NCBI RefSeq assembly: GCF_032484785.1
Contig: NZ_JAUETR010000001.1
Span: 4,591,501-4,655,500, forward strand
Origin: Bradyrhizobium sp. SZCCHNS1050
GTDB taxonomy: Bacteria > Pseudomonadota > Alphaproteobacteria > Rhizobiales > Xanthobacteraceae
DNA: 64,000 nt
Reading direction: 5' to 3'
Shown: in pieces, positions 9,132-17,784 of the stretch
Position numbering within the stretch: position 1 is the stretch's first letter
Layout of the letters: each line of letters opens with the position of its first letter
Position numbers and translations under genes: made by a program
The notes under the pieces: model-generated
Databases searched by the model: none
The model's input: only the letters and a program-made list of their open reading frames with translations
Told to the model about the DNA's origin: nothing

Positions 9132-10994
9132 ATGGCCGTTGACATGACCGCGACGACCTCGGTGCCGTCGCATGGTGCCTTTGCGCGTTTCGATCATCTG
9201 CTAGGCCGCGCCGTCGAGGCGCTGGCCGCCGCGATCGTGGTCGCCGAATTGGTCCTGCTCGGTGCGGCCACGGCCGCGCGCTACGTGTTCAATGCTCCGC
9301 TGATCTGGTCCGACGAACTCGCCACCGTGCTGTTCGTGTGGCTGGCGATGCTCGGCGCCGTCGTCGCATTGCGACGCGCCGAGCACATGCGGCTCACCGC
9401 CTTCGTCCGCAATCTGTCGCCGGCGTGGCGGGCGCGCACCGACGCGCTCGGCCTGATGCTGGTCTGCACCGTGCTGGTCGCGCTGGTGATGCCGTCCTGG
9501 CACCACCTCGAAAGCCACCTGATCAGCCAGATGCCCGTGCTCGAGATCAGCGAAGGCTATCGCGAGGCCGCGATGCTGGTCGGCGTGCTGCTGATGCTGC
9601 TCACCGCGGTCGACCGGCTGATCCAGCAGGCGAGCCTCATGCAGATCGTCGGCGCTCTGGCCCTGGTGCTCGCCGGTGCAGGGGCGCTCTATGCGGCCGC
9701 ACCTGTGCTGGAGGATCTCGGCAACTACAATCTGTTCATCTTCTTCTTTGTGCTCGTCGCCAGCGCCATGGTGATCGGCACGCCGATCGCCTTCACCTTC
9801 CTGCTCGCCACCGTGGCCTATCTGCATTTCAGCACGACCGTGCCGGTCCTGATCGTTCCTGGCCGGGTCAGCGAGGGCATGTCGCACATGGTGCTGCTGG
9901 CGGTGCCGATGTTCGTGCTGCTGGGTGCGCTGATCGAGATCGCCGGGCTGGCGCGGGCGATGATCCTGTTCCTGGTTTCGCTCATCGGCCATCTGCGCGG
10001 CGGCCTGCAATATGTGCTGCTCGGCGCGATGTACCTGGTCTCCGGCATCTCCGGCGCCAAGGCGGCCGACATGGCCGCGGTCGCGCCGGCGCTTTTTCCC
10101 GAGATGAAGCAGCGCGGCAGCTCGGAAGGCGACCTGGTGTCGCTGCTGTCGGCCTCGGCCGTTATGTCGGAAACGATCCCGCCCTCGATCGTGCTGATCA
10201 CGGTCGGATCGGTGACGGGCGTGTCGATCGCGGCGCTGTTCACCGGCGGGCTGCTGCCGGCGGTGGTCGGCCTGATCGCACTCTCCGTCGTCGTCTTCCT
10301 GCAGACGCGCAAGGAGGACATGAGCGGCGCGCAGCGTTTCGATGCCAAGACGCGGCTGCGGCTGTTTGCGATCTCTATTCCCGGTCTCGGTCTGCCGATC
10401 GTGATCCGTTCGGCTGTGGTCGAGGGCGTCGCCACCGCGACCGAGGTCGCGGCGATCGGCGTCATCTACACCGTGCTGGTCGGCATCTTCGTCTATCGCC
10501 AGTTCGACTGGAAGCGGGTGTATCCCATCCTGGTCGATACGGCGTCGCTGTCCGGCGCGATCCTGCTGGTGGTGGGGGCTGCGACCGGCATGGCCTGGGC
10601 GCTGACCCAGTCCGGCTTCTCGCAGCAGCTCGTGGACCTCATGGTGGCTGTGCCCGGCGGCCGCTGGGGCTTCCTGCTGATTTCGGCGCTCGCCTTCGTC
10701 GTGCTCGGCAGCGTGCTCGAGGGCGTGCCGGCGGTGGTGCTGTTCGGGCCGCTGCTGTTCCCGATCGCGCGCATGATGGGCGTGCACGAGGTGCACTACG
10801 CCATCATCGCGGTGTTCGCGATGGGTCTCGGCCTGTTCACGCCGCCTTTCGGCGTCGGCTTCTATCTCGCTTGCGCCATCGGCCGCGCCTCGCCGGACGA
10901 GGTCATCCGCCACGTCTGGCCGCATCTCGCCGCACTCGTCGTTGCGCTGCTCTTGATCGTGTTCCTGCCATGGATCTCGATCGGCTTCCTGTGA
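9132..10994 (+). CDS. dctQM: TRAP transporter fused permease, DctQ-DctM
   Basis: A 620-residue inner-membrane protein joining both TRAP membrane subunits. Residues about 20-175 are the four-helix DctQ part, with the motif WSDELATVLFVWLAMLGAV. After a linker helix, residues about 195-620 are the 12-helix DctM part (GTPIAFTFLLATVAYLHF; SGISGAKAADMAAVAPAL; MSETIPPSIVLI; GLFTPPFGVGFYLACAIG). It uses an ion gradient to import the carboxylate substrate bound by DctP. The gene lies within the sugar-acid operon and is followed after 18 bases by the GntR regulator. Fused QM proteins are a known TRAP variant. Confidence 0.93.
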   Translation: MAVDMTATTSVPSHGAFARFDHLLGRAVEALAAAIVVAELVLLGAATAARYVFNAPLIWSDELATVLFVWLAMLGAVVALRRAEHMRLTAFVRNLSPAWRARTDALGLMLVCTVLVALVMPSWHHLESHLISQMPVLEISEGYREAAMLVGVLLMLLTAVDRLIQQASLMQIVGALALVLAGAGALYAAAPVLEDLGNYNLFIFFFVLVASAMVIGTPIAFTFLLATVAYLHFSTTVPVLIVPGRVSEGMSHMVLLAVPMFVLLGALIEIAGLARAMILFLVSLIGHLRGGLQYVLLGAMYLVSGISGAKAADMAAVAPALFPEMKQRGSSEGDLVSLLSASAVMSETIPPSIVLITVGSVTGVSIAALFTGGLLPAVVGLIALSVVVFLQTRKEDMSGAQRFDAKTRLRLFAISIPGLGLPIVIRSAVVEGVATATEVAAIGVIYTVLVGIFVYRQFDWKRVYPILVDTASLSGAILLVVGAATGMAWALTQSGFSQQLVDLMVAVPGGRWGFLLISALAFVVLGSVLEGVPAVVLFGPLLFPIARMMGVHEVHYAIIAVFAMGLGLFTPPFGVGFYLACAIGRASPDEVIRHVWPHLAALVVALLLIVFLPWISIGFL

Positions 10995-11012
10995 ATCGGG
11001 TAGACTGCCGTC

Positions 11013-11738
11013 ATGGATGACGATCTGACACCGCTGACACGACTGGACGGCAAGGCCGGCCGGCGGCTCGCCGACCAGGTCTACGAGCGGCTGCTCGAGG
11101 ACATCGTCTCCGGCGCGCTGCCGCCGGGCACGCCGATGGCCGAACTCGATCTGTGCGAGCGGCTCGGCGTCAGCCGCACGCCGGTGCGCGAGGCGCTGAT
11201 CAAGCTCGCCGATGTAGACCTCGTGCGCATCTATCCGCAAAGCGGCAGCGTGGTGGCGCCGGTGTCGCGCGAGGCGTTCGGCGAGGCGCAGTTCATCCGC
11301 GAGCATCTCGAATGTGCGCTGGTTGCCGAGGCCGTCCGCTACATCGATGCGACGGCGCTGCGCGAGCTGACCGAGCTGATCGACAAGCAGAAGGCGGCGG
11401 CGACGCCGGCGGAGTTCTACGTCCATGACGAGGCGTTCCATCAGACGATCGCCCGCACCAGCCGGCATCCCCATGTCTGGCAGGTGATCCGTCAGACCAA
11501 GATCCATTTCGACCGCGTCCGCCATCTGACCTTGATCGAGGACGCCGGCCATATTCCGCTCCTGATCGCGCAGCATCAGGAGATCCTGGACGGGCTGGCC
11601 GCCTGCAACGAGGCCCAGGCGGTCGCGGCGATGCGCCGGCATCTGCGCGAGGTGTTTCGCCGCGCTGACGGCATCTTTGCCCGGCAGGAGGAGATGTCGC
11701 AGGCCGAACCGCGCACGCGGGCACGGCGGCGGCGCTGA
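11013..11738 (+). CDS. GntR-family (FCD) transcriptional regulator of the sugar-acid cluster
   Basis: A 241-residue regulator. The N-terminal winged helix-turn-helix (about 18-85) has the GntR signature LCERLGVSRTPVREALIKL. The C-terminal FCD all-helical ligand domain carries the metal-binding pattern D(E)AFHQTIARTS, then a later histidine (AQHQEILDGL) and RRHL. FCD regulators usually sense sugar acids or other organic acids. Position between the TRAP transporter and mannonate dehydratase makes it the likely local repressor acting at the 7935-7994 operator. It ends in a basic tail (RTRARRRR). Confidence 0.88.
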   Translation: MDDDLTPLTRLDGKAGRRLADQVYERLLEDIVSGALPPGTPMAELDLCERLGVSRTPVREALIKLADVDLVRIYPQSGSVVAPVSREAFGEAQFIREHLECALVAEAVRYIDATALRELTELIDKQKAAATPAEFYVHDEAFHQTIARTSRHPHVWQVIRQTKIHFDRVRHLTLIEDAGHIPLLIAQHQEILDGLAACNEAQAVAAMRRHLREVFRRADGIFARQEEMSQAEPRTRARRRR

Positions 11739-11771
11739 TCGCGCGCTTGATTCATTCTGGAAGGTGACGAC

Positions 11772-12968
11772 ATGGAACAGACGTGGCGCTGGTTCGGACC
11801 CGATGATCCCATCACCTTGCCGCAGGTTCGCCAGACCGGCGCGACCGGCATCGTGACGGCGCTGCATCACATTCCCTACGGCGTGGTGTGGAGCACCGAT
11901 GAGATCATCAGGCGCATCGGCTTGATCGAAGGCGATTCATCGCTGCGGCTGCGCTGGAGCGTGGTCGAGAGCCTGCCGGTCTCCGAGGCCATCAAGCTGG
12001 GCGAGGGCGATCTGACGTCCTTGTTCGACAACTACCGCCAGTCGCTGCGCAACCTCGCCGCCTGCGGCGTCACCACCGTCTGCTACAATTTCATGGCGGT
12101 GCTGGACTGGACCCGCACCGAGCTCGCCTTCCGCCTGCCGGGCGGCGCCGCCGCGCTCCGCTTCGACATGGATCGCCTGGCGGCGTTCGACTGCTACATC
12201 CTGCAGCGGCCCGGCGCCGAGGCGGAATTCTCCTCCGACGTGCTCGACCGCGCCAGGGCCTGGGTGGCGCAGGCCTCCGAAGCCGACAAGGACCGGCTGC
12301 TCGCGACCATCATGGCCGGGTTGCCCGGCGCCTATGACCGCTATGACGTGCCCGGCCTGCGCCGCATGCTGGAGAAATATCGCGGCATCGGCCATGCCGA
12401 GCTGCGTGCCAACTACGCGCGCTTCCTGCGCGAGGTGGTGCCGGTGGCGGAGGAGTGCGGTGTCAGCCTGTGCGTCCATCCCGACGATCCGCCGCGCGAC
12501 CTGTTCGGCCTGCCGCGCGTGGTGTCGTCAGCCGAGGATCTGCAGTTCATCGTCGAGGCCGCCCCGTCGAAGGCCAATGGCATCACGTTCTGCACCGGCG
12601 CGCTCGGCGCCGGCGGCCACAACAACGTGCCGCGGCTTGCCGAGCGGTTCGCCCCGCACATCCGCTTCGTCCATCTGCGCAACGTCACCAAGATGCTCGA
12701 CGGCTCGTTCATGGAGGCCGAGCATCTGCGCGGCGATGTCGACATGGTTGCGATCGTGACGACGCTGCTCAAGGAGCAGGCGCGCCGCAAGGCCGAGGGC
12801 GATCCGGACTGGCGGATCCCGTTCCGCCCCGATCACGGTCATGAGCTGGTCGACGACATCGGCCGCGGCACGCATCCCGGCTATCCGCTGGTTGGCCGGC
12901 TCAAGGGCCTCGCCGAGATCCGCGGGGTGATGACCGCCGTCGCGGCCATTAACCGTCTCCCGGTTTGA
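11772..12968 (+). CDS. uxuA: D-mannonate dehydratase
   Basis: A 398-residue enzyme that dehydrates D-mannonate to 2-keto-3-deoxygluconate in the cytoplasm. It shows the UxuA hallmarks: the N-terminal WRWFGPDDPITL and ALHHIPYGVVW, the metal-binding stretch CVHPDDPPRDLFGLPR, the block RFVHLRNVTKMLDGSF, and the C-terminal FRPDHGH. Length equals the family norm (about 394). It connects the fructuronate reductase-like enzyme on the opposite strand to KDG kinase and KDPG aldolase downstream. No glucuronate isomerase (uxaC) is in this window. Confidence 0.94.
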   Translation: MEQTWRWFGPDDPITLPQVRQTGATGIVTALHHIPYGVVWSTDEIIRRIGLIEGDSSLRLRWSVVESLPVSEAIKLGEGDLTSLFDNYRQSLRNLAACGVTTVCYNFMAVLDWTRTELAFRLPGGAAALRFDMDRLAAFDCYILQRPGAEAEFSSDVLDRARAWVAQASEADKDRLLATIMAGLPGAYDRYDVPGLRRMLEKYRGIGHAELRANYARFLREVVPVAEECGVSLCVHPDDPPRDLFGLPRVVSSAEDLQFIVEAAPSKANGITFCTGALGAGGHNNVPRLAERFAPHIRFVHLRNVTKMLDGSFMEAEHLRGDVDMVAIVTTLLKEQARRKAEGDPDWRIPFRPDHGHELVDDIGRGTHPGYPLVGRLKGLAEIRGVMTAVAAINRLPV

Positions 12969-13051
12969 TCGGCAGGGCCGGATAACGCGCTTGTCAGCGC
13001 GCTGTCCGTCAACGAGGATGCCAGCCGGAACGTCGTCCACGAGTTGAACAG

Positions 13052-13819
13052 ATGTCGACCTCGCTCTTCGATCTCTCCGGCAAGACCGCGCTGGTGACCG
13101 GCTCCTCCCGCGGCCTCGGCCGCGCTATTGCCGAAGGCCTTGCCAAGGCCGGGGCGCGGCTGGTCATCAACGGCACCGACCCGGCGCGCACGCTGGCGGC
13201 GGCGGAAGAATTCCGCGCCGCGGGCCATCAGGCCGAGGCCTGCCCGTTCGACGTGACCGATGAGCAGGCCGTGGTCAGCGCCTTCGCGCGTTTCGATGAC
13301 CAGGGGATCGCGATCGACATCCTCGTCAACAATGCCGGCATCCAGCACCGCAAGCCGCTGGTCGAGTTCACCACCGACGAGTGGCGCCGCGTCATCGAGA
13401 CCAACCTCACCAGCGCGTTCGTGATCGGGCGCGAGGCCGCCAAGCGGATGATTCCGCGCAACAGCGGCAAGATCATCAACATCGGCTCGCTCGGCAGCGA
13501 GCTGGCAAGGCCGACGATCGGGCCCTACACCACGGCCAAGGGCGGCATCCGCAACCTGACCCGCGCGATGGCCGTCGAATGGGCCGCGCACGGCATCCAG
13601 GCCAATGCGATCGGTCCCGGCTACATGCTGACCGACATGAACCAGGCGCTGATGAGCAACCCCGACTTCAACAACTGGCTGATGTCGCGCGTCCCGGCGA
13701 AGCGCTGGGGTCGTCCCGACGAACTGGTCGGCACCGCGATCTTCCTGGCCTCCGACGCGTCGACCTATGTCAACGGCCAGACCATCTATGTCGATGGCGG
13801 CATGCTGGCGGCGATGTAG
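13052..13819 (+). CDS. idnO: SDR oxidoreductase, gluconate 5-dehydrogenase-like (IdnO)
   Basis: A 255-residue short-chain dehydrogenase. The cofactor motif is TGSSRGLGRAIA, the structural motif is NNAGIQ, and the catalytic Ser, Tyr and Lys lie in NIGSLGS and YTTAKGG. The C-terminus has YVNGQTIYVDGGM. Pattern and context point to IdnO/KduD-type enzymes, which reduce 5-keto-D-gluconate to gluconate or act on related diketo-sugars. The gene is directly followed by an L-idonate dehydrogenase-like gene, the usual partner of IdnO. KduD-like activity remains possible. Confidence 0.82.
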   Translation: MSTSLFDLSGKTALVTGSSRGLGRAIAEGLAKAGARLVINGTDPARTLAAAEEFRAAGHQAEACPFDVTDEQAVVSAFARFDDQGIAIDILVNNAGIQHRKPLVEFTTDEWRRVIETNLTSAFVIGREAAKRMIPRNSGKIINIGSLGSELARPTIGPYTTAKGGIRNLTRAMAVEWAAHGIQANAIGPGYMLTDMNQALMSNPDFNNWLMSRVPAKRWGRPDELVGTAIFLASDASTYVNGQTIYVDGGMLAAM

Positions 13820-13852
13820 GATCGCGGAAGACACGAGACAGGGAGGCCGGCC

Positions 13853-14884
13853 ATGCGTGCGGTCGTCATTCACGCGCCGAAAGATCTGCGCATCGACAGC
13901 TTTCCCGATCCGGCGCCGGGACCCGGCGAGGTCCGGGTCAAGATCGAGGCCGGCGGCATCTGCGGCTCGGATCTGCATTACTACCATCATGGCGGCTTCG
14001 GCACGGTCCGCATCAAGCAGCCGATGGCGCTGGGTCATGAGATCGCAGGCCACGTCGCCGCGGTCGGTGCCGGCGTGACCGGCCTCGCCGAGGGCACGCG
14101 CGTCGCCGTCAATCCGAGCCTGCCGTGCGGCAGATGCGCCTATTGCCGCGAGGGGCGGCGCAACCAGTGCCTGGACATGCGCTTCATGGGCAGCGCGATG
14201 CGCGATCCCCACGTGCAGGGCGGCTTCCGCGAGTTCGTCACCGTGGATGCCTCGCAGGCGGTGCCGATCGCGCCGTCGTTGTCGCTGGGAGAGGCCGCGA
14301 TGGCCGAGCCGCTGTCGGTCTGCCTGCATGCCGCGCACCAGGCCGGTTCGCTGCTCGGCAAGCGCGTGCTGGTGACCGGCTGCGGTCCGATCGGAGCGCT
14401 GTCGATCCTGGTCGCGCGTTACGGCGGCGCAGCCGAGATCGTGGCGACCGACGTCGCCGACGCGCCGCTTGCGATGGCGCGCACGCTCGGCGCCAGCCAT
14501 GCGTTCAATGTCGGGGCGAAGCCGTCGGCGCTCGATCCGTGGCGGAGCGGGAAGGGCACGTTCGACGTGCTGTTCGAGGCCTCCGGCAACCAGGCCGCCC
14601 TGCGGGCGGCGCTCGACGTCATGAGGCCCGGCGGCGTGATCGTCCAGCTTGGGCTCGGCGGCGAGATGACCTTGCCGGTCAACACGCTGGTCACGAAGGA
14701 GCTGCAATTGCGCGGCACGTTCCGGTTCGACCGCGAATTCGAGCTGGCGCTGCGGCTGATGGGCGAGGGTCTGCTGGACGTCAAGCCGCTGATCTCGGCT
14801 GCGCTGCCATTCGAGCAGGCGGTCGCCGCCTTCGAGCTCGCCAGCGATCGAAGCCGGTCGATGAAGGTTCACTTGACGTTTTGA
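13853..14884 (+). CDS. idnD: L-idonate 5-dehydrogenase-like Zn dehydrogenase
   Basis: A 343-residue medium-chain zinc dehydrogenase. Catalytic site residues lie in GGICGSDLHYYHHGG and LGHEIAGH. Structural zinc cysteines lie in CGRCAYCREGRRNQC. The Rossmann motif is GCGPIGALSI. The YYHHGGFG stretch is typical of L-idonate 5-dehydrogenases, which oxidise L-idonate to 5-keto-D-gluconate, the substrate of the preceding IdnO-like enzyme. Its stop overlaps the ATG of the KDG kinase gene by one base, which suggests translational coupling. Confidence 0.85.
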   Translation: MRAVVIHAPKDLRIDSFPDPAPGPGEVRVKIEAGGICGSDLHYYHHGGFGTVRIKQPMALGHEIAGHVAAVGAGVTGLAEGTRVAVNPSLPCGRCAYCREGRRNQCLDMRFMGSAMRDPHVQGGFREFVTVDASQAVPIAPSLSLGEAAMAEPLSVCLHAAHQAGSLLGKRVLVTGCGPIGALSILVARYGGAAEIVATDVADAPLAMARTLGASHAFNVGAKPSALDPWRSGKGTFDVLFEASGNQAALRAALDVMRPGGVIVQLGLGGEMTLPVNTLVTKELQLRGTFRFDREFELALRLMGEGLLDVKPLISAALPFEQAVAAFELASDRSRSMKVHLTF

Positions 14885-15828
14885 TGGATGGATTGACGCC
14901 GATGAAAGTCGCTTGCATCGGAGAGTGCATGGTGGAGTTTGCGCAGGAGGACGGCTCGCTGTTCCGGCGCGGCTTCGGCGGCGACACGCTCAACACGGCG
15001 CTCTATCTGGCCCGGCTCGGCGTGCCCACCTCCTACGTCACGGCGCTCGGCGATGATCCCTTGAGCGCCATGATGCTGGCGGCCTGGCAGGCCGAGGGCA
15101 TCGACACCTCGGAGGTGCTGCAGGTCGAGGGCCGCGTGCCCGGCCTGTACATGATCGAGCGCGATGCCCGGGGCGAGCGCAGCTTCCTCTATTGGCGCGA
15201 CCGCGCGCCGGCGCGCGAGCTGTTCGATCGCGCCGACCGCGACATGCTCGACAGGCTCTCCCGCTTCGACTGGATCTATCTCTCCGGCATCAGCCTCTCG
15301 CTCTATGGCGAGACCGGCAAGGCCAAGCTGCGTGAGCTCTTGACGGTGGCGCGCAAGCGCGGCGCGCGTGTGGTCTTCGACGGCAACTACCGGCCGCGCG
15401 GCTGGGCCAGCCGCGAGGTGGCGCAGCGCGCGTTCCGCGCGATCCTGCCGCTGGTCGACGTTGCGCTGCCGACGCTCGAGGATGAGCAGATGCTGTTCGG
15501 CGATGCCGACGCCTCCGTCAGCCTGCGCCGCTTCAAGGAAGCCGGGGTCGGCGAGGTCGTCGTCAAGCGCGGCGCACGCGGCTGCCTGATCCATGCCGAT
15601 GGTGTGCTGGTCGACATCGCGCCGCCTGCGGTGCTCAAGCCGATCGACACCACGGCGGCCGGCGATTCCTTCAATGCGGGTTATCTCGCCGCGCGCATCA
15701 AGGGCGCGCCGCCCCGCAAGGCGGCGTTGGCCGGCCACCGGCTTGCCGGCGCCGTGATCATGGCGCCGGGAGCCGTGATCCCGGCCACCGCGATGCCGCG
15801 GGACATTCTGACGATGAGCGAGGCATGA
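14884..15828 (+). CDS. kdgK: 2-keto-3-deoxygluconate kinase (PfkB family)
   Basis: A 314-residue sugar kinase of the ribokinase/PfkB family. It has N-terminal GECMVEF and GGDTLNTALYLARLG and the C-terminal signature DTTAAGDSFNAGYLAAR, with the catalytic Asp. It phosphorylates KDG to KDPG. The frame is open far upstream but there it overlaps idnD. The ATG at 14884 is coupled to the idnD stop; a second ATG at 14902 (MKVACIGE) is the alternative start and fits the family N-terminus equally well. The gene ends in a 4-base ATGA overlap with the aldolase gene, so its product is passed to the next enzyme of the same operon. Confidence 0.9.
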   Translation: MDGLTPMKVACIGECMVEFAQEDGSLFRRGFGGDTLNTALYLARLGVPTSYVTALGDDPLSAMMLAAWQAEGIDTSEVLQVEGRVPGLYMIERDARGERSFLYWRDRAPARELFDRADRDMLDRLSRFDWIYLSGISLSLYGETGKAKLRELLTVARKRGARVVFDGNYRPRGWASREVAQRAFRAILPLVDVALPTLEDEQMLFGDADASVSLRRFKEAGVGEVVVKRGARGCLIHADGVLVDIAPPAVLKPIDTTAAGDSFNAGYLAARIKGAPPRKAALAGHRLAGAVIMAPGAVIPATAMPRDILTMSEA

Positions 15829-16469
15829 TGAACAATTTGGACAAGCGCACGAAGCTCGATGCGGTGTTCGCTCTGGCGCCGGTGATTCCGGTGATCACGA
15901 TCGAGGACGCCGCGCATGCCGTGCCGCTTGCGCGCGCGCTCGTTACCGGCGGTCTCCGCGTCATCGAGATCACCTTGCGGACGCAGGCGGGGCTCGATGC
16001 CGCACGCGCGATCATTGATGAGGTGCCGGACGCCGTTGTCGGCATCGGCACGGTGCTGACGCCGGCGGACTACGAGCGCGCCGCCGGGCTCGGTGCAGCC
16101 TTCGCGATCAGTCCGGGCCTGTCGATCGGCCTGCTCGATGCCGCGAATGCGGGCGAAATGCCGTTCGCGCCGGGCATTCAGACCGCCTCTGATCTCATCG
16201 CCTGCGTGACGCGCGGCTATGAGCTGGTGAAGTTCTTTCCTGCGGTGCCGGCCGGTGGGCTCGCCGCGCTGGATGCGCTGGCCGGGCCGTTCCCCAACGT
16301 ACGGTTCTGCCCGACGGGCGGCATCAATGCCGGCAACGCTGCGCAATGGCTGGCGCATAAGAAGGTCGTTGCGATTGGCGGCTCCTGGGTCGCCCCCGCG
16401 GCCGACATCAAGGCCGGGGCCTGGGCTGCGATCGAGCAGCGCGCCCGCGAGGCGACGAAGCTGCGCTGA
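15825..16469 (+). CDS. eda: KDPG/KHG aldolase
   Basis: A 214-residue class I aldolase that splits 2-keto-3-deoxy-6-phosphogluconate into pyruvate and glyceraldehyde 3-phosphate. The catalytic Glu lies in RVIEITLRT and the Schiff-base Lys in ELVKFFPAVPAGG; CPTGGINAGNA binds phosphate. Length is typical. It is the last gene of the sugar-acid operon (uxuA-idnO-idnD-kdgK-eda) and overlaps kdgK by 4 bases. The 240 bases after it hold the promoter region of the next operon. Confidence 0.94.
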   Translation: MMNNLDKRTKLDAVFALAPVIPVITIEDAAHAVPLARALVTGGLRVIEITLRTQAGLDAARAIIDEVPDAVVGIGTVLTPADYERAAGLGAAFAISPGLSIGLLDAANAGEMPFAPGIQTASDLIACVTRGYELVKFFPAVPAGGLAALDALAGPFPNVRFCPTGGINAGNAAQWLAHKKVVAIGGSWVAPAADIKAGAWAAIEQRAREATKLR

Positions 16470-16577
16470 TCTGGCCTGTCCACAACTTAAAATTTTGTTT
16501 GTGTCCGACGTTCATCTTCGGCAGCGTAGGCCTCCGTCGGCGCTTGTCATTCTCAAAAAGTATTACAGTCAAATAAT

Positions 16578-16589
16578 ATGACTAGTCAT
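16578..16589. promoter_or_regulatory. Perfect 12-bp palindrome ATGACTAGTCAT upstream of ytfQ
   Basis: The 12-bp sequence is its own reverse complement. It sits in an AT-rich patch of the 16470-16709 spacer, 121 bases before the ytfQ start. The shape suits an operator for a dimeric GntR/FadR-type repressor; such a regulator is encoded inside the same operon at 21313. The rest of this 240-base spacer shows no gene. Confidence 0.5.
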
Positions 16590-16709
16590 CCCGAGTGTTC
16601 CGTGGAATAACGGACGTCACCGGCCGTCGAGGCGGGTGAATAGGTGCGTCGGCACCGCTGTTCGCGGCGGCGCATCAAAAAACAGTACCTTTTTGGGAGA
16701 GAACGTCTG

Positions 16710-17675
16710 ATGACCCTGAAAGCCCTCTTTGCGGCCTCGGCAACGGCCGCCTTGTTGCTTGCCACGTCTGCTGGCGCCGCTGAGCTGACCGTCGGCTTCT
16801 CGCAGATCGGATCGGAGTCCGGTTGGCGCGCCGCCGAGACCTCGGTCTCGAAATCTGAAGCCGCCAAGCGCAAGATCAACCTGAAGATCGCCGACGCCCA
16901 GCAGAAGCAGGAGAACCAGATCAAGGCGATCCGCTCCTTCATCGCCCAGGGCGTGGACGCGATCTTCCTCGCGCCGGTCGTGGCCTCCGGCTGGGACGCG
17001 GTGCTGAAGGAAGCCAAGGAAGCCAAGATCCCGGTCGTGCTGCTCGACCGCGACATCGATCCCTCCGGCAAGGACCTCTATCTGACCGCCGTCACCTCCG
17101 ACAGCGTGCACGAGGGCGAGGTGGCAGGCGAGTGGCTCGCCAAGACGGTCGGCGGCAAGGCCTGCAACGTCGTCGAGCTGCAGGGCACGGTCGGCGCCAG
17201 CGTCGCCACCAACCGCAAGAAGGGCTTTGACGCCGTCGTCGCCAAGAACGCCAACCTGAAGGTCGTTCGCAGCCAGACCGGCGACTTCACCCGTGCCAAG
17301 GGCAAGGAGGTGATGGAAAGCTTCATCAAGGCCGAGAACGGCGGCAAGTCGATCTGCGCGGTCTATGCCCACAACGACGACATGATGGTCGGCGCCATCC
17401 AGGCGATGAAGGAAGCCGGGCTCAAGCCGGGCAAGGACATCCTGACCGTCTCGATCGACGCCGTGCCGGACATCTTCAAGGCGATCGCCGCCGGCGAAGC
17501 CAACGCCACCGTCGAGCTGACGCCGAACATGGCGGGCCCGGCGTTCGACGCAATCGTGGCCTTCAAGGAGAAGGGCACCGTTCCGCCGAAGTGGATCCAG
17601 ACGGAATCGAAGCTCTACACCGCGGCTGACGATCCGCAGAAGGTCTACGACAGCAAGAAGGGGCTCGGCTACTGA
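16710..17675 (+). CDS. ytfQ: Sugar ABC transporter substrate-binding protein, YtfQ-like
   Basis: A 321-residue periplasmic binding protein with signal peptide MTLKALFAASATAALLLATS, cleaved near AGAAEL. It begins LTVGFSQIGSESGWR, and the hinge/ligand pattern LLDRDIDPSGKDLY, AVYAHNDDMMVGAIQAM and SIDAVPDIF is characteristic of YtfQ. That protein binds galactofuranose, and relatives bind L-arabinofuranose. The frame is open from 16644, but the ATG at 16710 has GGGAGAG upstream and starts the signal peptide. It heads the arabinose-pathway operon; inverted repeats follow it before the ATPase gene. Confidence 0.92.
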   Translation: MTLKALFAASATAALLLATSAGAAELTVGFSQIGSESGWRAAETSVSKSEAAKRKINLKIADAQQKQENQIKAIRSFIAQGVDAIFLAPVVASGWDAVLKEAKEAKIPVVLLDRDIDPSGKDLYLTAVTSDSVHEGEVAGEWLAKTVGGKACNVVELQGTVGASVATNRKKGFDAVVAKNANLKVVRSQTGDFTRAKGKEVMESFIKAENGGKSICAVYAHNDDMMVGAIQAMKEAGLKPGKDILTVSIDAVPDIFKAIAAGEANATVELTPNMAGPAFDAIVAFKEKGTVPPKWIQTESKLYTAADDPQKVYDSKKGLGY

Positions 17676-17688
17676 GCCGAAGATCTCG

Positions 17689-17752
17689 CCGTCGTCCTGG
17701 CTGTTGCCGGGACGACGGAAATCAATCGTGGCGCCCGCATCGCGTGCGGGCG
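17689..17752 (+). terminator. Two stem-loops between ytfQ and ytfR
   Basis: Stem CCGTCGTCC (17689-17697) pairs with GGACGACGG (17710-17718). A second hairpin pairs CGCCCGCA (17732-17739) with TGCGGGCG (17745-17752). No T-run follows, so full termination is unlikely. Such intercistronic hairpins often stabilise or limit transcripts so that the binding protein is made in excess over the membrane subunits; that role here is inference. Confidence 0.5.
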
Positions 17753-17784
17753 TCGACTTCCCGGTCTTGCCCAAGTAGTTCGTC

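Noticed and set aside
9201..11870. 889-codon minus-strand ORF
   Set aside because: Antisense to dctQM and the GntR gene, which have clear family motifs. The translation is His/Asp/Arg-rich, as expected of a GC-rich shadow frame.
12881..14872. 663-codon minus-strand ORF
   Set aside because: Antisense to idnO and idnD; shadow composition.
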